Shown here: positions 61,777-64,000 of the stretch, in pieces
Position numbering within the stretch: the first letter of the stretch is position 1
How the letters are laid out: each line of letters starts with the position of its first letter
NCBI GenBank assembly: GCA_016342355.1
Contig: JAEINP010000015.1
Coordinates: 1-64,000, forward strand
Reading direction: 5' to 3'
DNA from: Desulfatibacillum sp.
GTDB lineage: Bacteria > Desulfobacterota > Desulfobacteria > Desulfobacterales > Desulfatibacillaceae
DNA: 64,000 nt
The notes under the pieces: generated by a model
Database searches by the model: none
Told to the model about the DNA's origin: nothing
Seen by the model: the letters and a program-made list of their open reading frames with translations, nothing else
Translations under genes and position numbers: made by a program

Positions 61777-62805
61777 ATGAAAGCATATTACATCGGGCTG
61801 GACATTCACAGGAAAACAATTGCCTATTGCATGAAAATCCAGAACGGCAAAATCATGGACCAGGGAACCATACAGGCCACGCGCCAGGGTCTTTCCGGGT
61901 GGCTCAAGACCTTGCCGGAACCACGCATCATCGCCATGGAGGCGACCATTTTCACGAGCTGGATCTACGATTTTCTCAAGCCTCACGCCCTGGAAATGCA
62001 GGTGGCTCATCCCCAGATGCTGAAAGCCATCACAGAGTCGAAAAAGAAAAACGACCAAAAGGACGCCCAAACCATCGCCGATCTGTTGCGCTGCAACCTT
62101 TTGCCCCAATGCCATATGATCGAAAGGGAGACCCGCGACCTCAGGCGAGTTCTCAGGTACCGCAATATGCTGGTCCGGGAGTGCGTCCGCATGAACAACA
62201 AAATGGCCGGAATTCTGATGGAGACGGGGACTCCGTATAATAAAACGAAATTGCGCACTAAAAAATATGTGCATGAAGTCCTTGGTTCCGTGGATTACAT
62301 TCCGGAGTCGGCCCGGGAGTTGCTATTGCTGTCCAAGGCAGGCTACGACTGGTTTCAGAAGGCGCAAAAGCGGCTTGTTTCGGCTCTGCGCAGCAACAGC
62401 CGGATCTCCCAAAGAGTGGAAAGGCTCATGACGATCCCGGGAGTCGGAGAGATCACGGCCTTGACCTGGGTGCTTGAAATGGACGATCCCCATCGGTTTT
62501 CGTCCGTCAAAAAAGCGGTCAGCTATTGCGGGTTGTGCAGCGCCCAGATTGAATCCGCCGGGAAGCAGCGCCGGAACCCGATTTCCAAAAAGAGGAACAA
62601 ACATCTCCAGACCATTCTCATCGAGGCGGCGAAAATCGCCCCCTTATGGAACCCTGAATTGGCGGAGGTGTATGCGAGGGAAGCTGCAAAGGGAAACCGG
62701 AACCAGGCGACCATCGCCGTGGCCAGAAAAATCGTGGCTTTTATGTTAGCCGTGGACAAACGCGAGGGAAACTTTGAAATTCCCGGTGAAAAACAGGCCG
62801 CTTAA
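61777..62805 (+). mobile_element. IS110-family transposase (insertion sequence)
   Basis: 342 residues with AAAGGAGG before the ATG. The N-terminal DEDD (RuvC-like) domain has YIGLDIHRKTIAYC, IIAMEATIFTSWIYDFL and KKNDQKDAQTIADLL. The C-terminal Tnp_20 domain has MTIPGVGEITALTWVLEMDD and CGLCSAQIESAGKQRRNPIS with the conserved serine. The frame is intact, so the element may be active. IS110 transposases act as RNA-guided recombinases and leave no classical terminal inverted repeats, so element ends cannot be fixed here. It lies after the sigma54 activator gene. Confidence 0.93.
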
Positions 62806-63243
62806 AAAAGAATTCCTGTAAAAGGAATGGGATAATACAACATATTGGCGAGAACAGGCTTTCCCGCCGGGCCTCCCAGTCTGGGGACTGCGCAAGAAAA
62901 GACAGGATCTTTTTGAGGCGCCATTACTTGTGTTTGGAGGCTGGCGGGTTTGGACCCAAACTCAATCTTCTGTAAGGGGCGCGCCGATTTTTCCGGCAAG
63001 ACCCGAGACAGCAAATGGATGTCTGGTCATGGGAGACCATGGACCCTGGGCAAGGATTAAAAAAAGCCGCCGTCCAATATGCACAGGTGAACAGGCAGCC
63101 GCCAGGGGGCGTTCCTCCAGGAAGGACGGGAAATCTCCATTTTTCCCTTGACATTACTTATCATGGATGTCCCCCGAATACCCCGAATATAGTCCCGAAT
63201 ACAATATGCAATTACCCATGCCTGTTAGTTGTTAAGGTGACTT
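62806..63243. other. non-coding region downstream of the IS110 transposase
   Basis: No gene supported. It begins with a small hairpin ATTCC-TGTAAA-AGGAAT (near 62815) and CAGTC-TGGG-GACTG near 62879, so part is probably the right end of the element. The right boundary, near or before about 63030, is not visible. The last 70 bases should contain the promoter of the membrane protein gene. Confidence 0.45.
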
Positions 63244-63618
63244 ATGATGACAAAAAGACCGCTACCAATTACCATCATCGTGTTTGTATTTTTTGCAGAA
63301 GGTCTATTGCGTTTTGGGGGGGCGATAGCGTTACTCCTGATCAGCTTCGGAGACATTGTTTTAGCACAATTTCAGATGTTTAGCTTTGTTATGGTCAGCT
63401 TTGCCAATCTTGTAGCTTGTTTTGGATTGTGGAAATTGCGACAATGGGGAGTTCTCCTGTTTATAGGGGTATGGCTATTCAATTTTTTTTATGCCTTGAT
63501 TTTGGAAGGTGGACCTATTGGCCTTACCAAATCACCTTGGGATTGTTTTATGTTCCTTATCTCTCCGGTGTTATTTGCAATAGTGATCTTGCCTTACTGG
63601 AAACGATTTAATAACTGA
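63244..63618 (+). CDS. small integral membrane protein, unknown function
   Basis: 124 residues. AAGGTG precedes the double ATG at 63244. About four hydrophobic segments cover most of the length (PITIIVFVFFAEGLLRF, AIALLLISFGDIVLA, FVMVSFANLVACFGLW, GVLLFIGVWLFNFFYALI, FMFLISPVLFAIVILPYW). The C-terminus is basic. No family is recognised. It is isolated between IS110-related DNA and an apparently empty stretch and may be cargo of mobile DNA. Confidence 0.65.
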   Translation: MMTKRPLPITIIVFVFFAEGLLRFGGAIALLLISFGDIVLAQFQMFSFVMVSFANLVACFGLWKLRQWGVLLFIGVWLFNFFYALILEGGPIGLTKSPWDCFMFLISPVLFAIVILPYWKRFNN

Positions 63619-64000
63619 CTTTGGGGGTCATTTTATAGACTTTGCGAGACATCCCTGATTAAGTAACCATCTTTACTTTTAAGATATTTTTGGGTCACAT
63701 TCTGCGGGTTGGCGGTTAAAACCAAAGCGATTGTTTTGCGAAGTGGCCCTGGAGGATGAATTACACCGGGCCGCGGGTGGCGCTGACAACCCGAAAGAGT
63801 AGCAGTAGGGTTGGCAGTGGCAGCGTAGTGTGATGCCAGGGTCTGAAAAGACAGTTTTTCCAGGCAGGGTTTTCCTTGGAAGCCGAGACACTGAATGTCC
63901 GGCAAAAGAGGGATAATACACAGGATTGATTCGGGTTCGATGCGGATCACCGGTTTGCACTGAGGGTCATGGTCGAACCTATTGTACTTCGGCCCCAGGC
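63619..64000. other. apparently non-coding or decayed right end
   Basis: Short frames of about 93-105 residues exist on the minus strand, but they are Pro/His/Ser-rich, have no ribosome binding site and match no family I know. The stretch may be a decayed gene or transposase relic cut by the window edge. Confidence 0.4.

Noticed and set aside
62806-63050. Right terminal inverted repeat of the IS110 element
   Set aside because: Only a 7-base GGAGACC/GGTCTCC match was found between the two sides (63030 and 61768). That is too short, and IS110 elements lack classical terminal repeats.
63633-63960. Two minus-strand open frames at the right edge
   Set aside because: Composition is unlike the other proteins, no start signal is present and no family is recognised. 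They may be decayed DNA.

Overview
The window looks like chromosomal DNA of a free-living anaerobic Desulfobacterota bacterium (sulfate reducer or close relative, Desulfatibacillum/Desulfosarcina-like). This is inferred from gene content: a ferredoxin-thioredoxin-reductase-type catalytic protein beside a glutaredoxin, Fe-S/flavin oxidoreductases with CCG domains, two paired sigma-54 activator/promoter modules, many two-component and HD-GYP proteins, a perfect TGTGA-N6-TCACA (CRP/FNR/HcpR-type) site, and a SulP anion permease wired to phosphorelay domains. Species cannot be read from the sequence. Coding density is high, most genes use good Shine-Dalgarno sites, and TTG/GTG starts occur.

Layout. 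1-3.6 kb: a sigma-54 activator (cut by the window edge) divergent from an alkylsulfatase-type metallo-beta-lactamase protein with a clear -24/-12 promoter. 3.6-5.4 kb: NhaA with a long, probably structured leader. 5.4-13.9 kb: minus-strand housekeeping and poorly known genes (Ftr-like/glutaredoxin pair, CCA-adding-type nucleotidyltransferase, RsbW-like kinase, nucleoside deoxyribosyltransferase-like, EcsC, TPR, cyclase, PDZ lipoprotein, SRPBCC). 14.1-20.3 kb: a signalling trio (receiver, GAF histidine kinase, HD-GYP regulator), nitroreductase, PrmA and DinB. 20.4-22.7 kb: a stand-alone pyruvate-kinase C-domain protein and a second HD-GYP regulator.

22.9-30.0 kb is the most distinctive part. 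It is a six-gene plus-strand cluster in which a SulP permease carries an extra loop insertion and a C-terminal receiver domain, followed by a degenerate cytidylate-kinase-like/BON-like/receiver protein, a Cache histidine kinase, a receiver, a DHp-like protein that lacks an ATP-binding domain, and a final receiver. It reads as a membrane anion transporter placed inside a phosphorelay.

30.2-34.4 kb: a sigma-70 promoter, cobalamin riboswitch and terminator control a BtuB-like TonB-dependent receptor and a secreted beta-propeller protein that may be an analogue of Bacteroides BtuG. 35.2-39.4 kb: two convergent PAS histidine kinases. 39.4-46.5 kb: a pair of ArsA-like ATPases, alaS, recA, thpR, pgpA. 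46.8-50.3 kb: an OmpW-like protein, then an LtaS/OpgB-like phosphoglycerol transferase with a GDPD-like lipoprotein. 50.7-51.3 kb: a decayed mobile element (transposase remnant joined to a frameshifted integrase tail) ending at tRNA-Arg(ACG). Next to it lies tadA, whose product modifies that tRNA, then purA and a receiver-GGDEF cyclase. 54.2-61.4 kb: a three-gene FAD/Fe-S oxidoreductase operon with its own terminator, sigma-54 promoter and upstream inverted repeat, divergent from a 1043-residue sigma-54 activator. The right end holds an IS110-family element with a structured leader that masks the transposase ribosome binding site, and a small membrane protein.

No rRNA genes or CRISPR arrays were seen. 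Mobile DNA is confined to 50.7-51.25 kb and about 61.4-63 kb.
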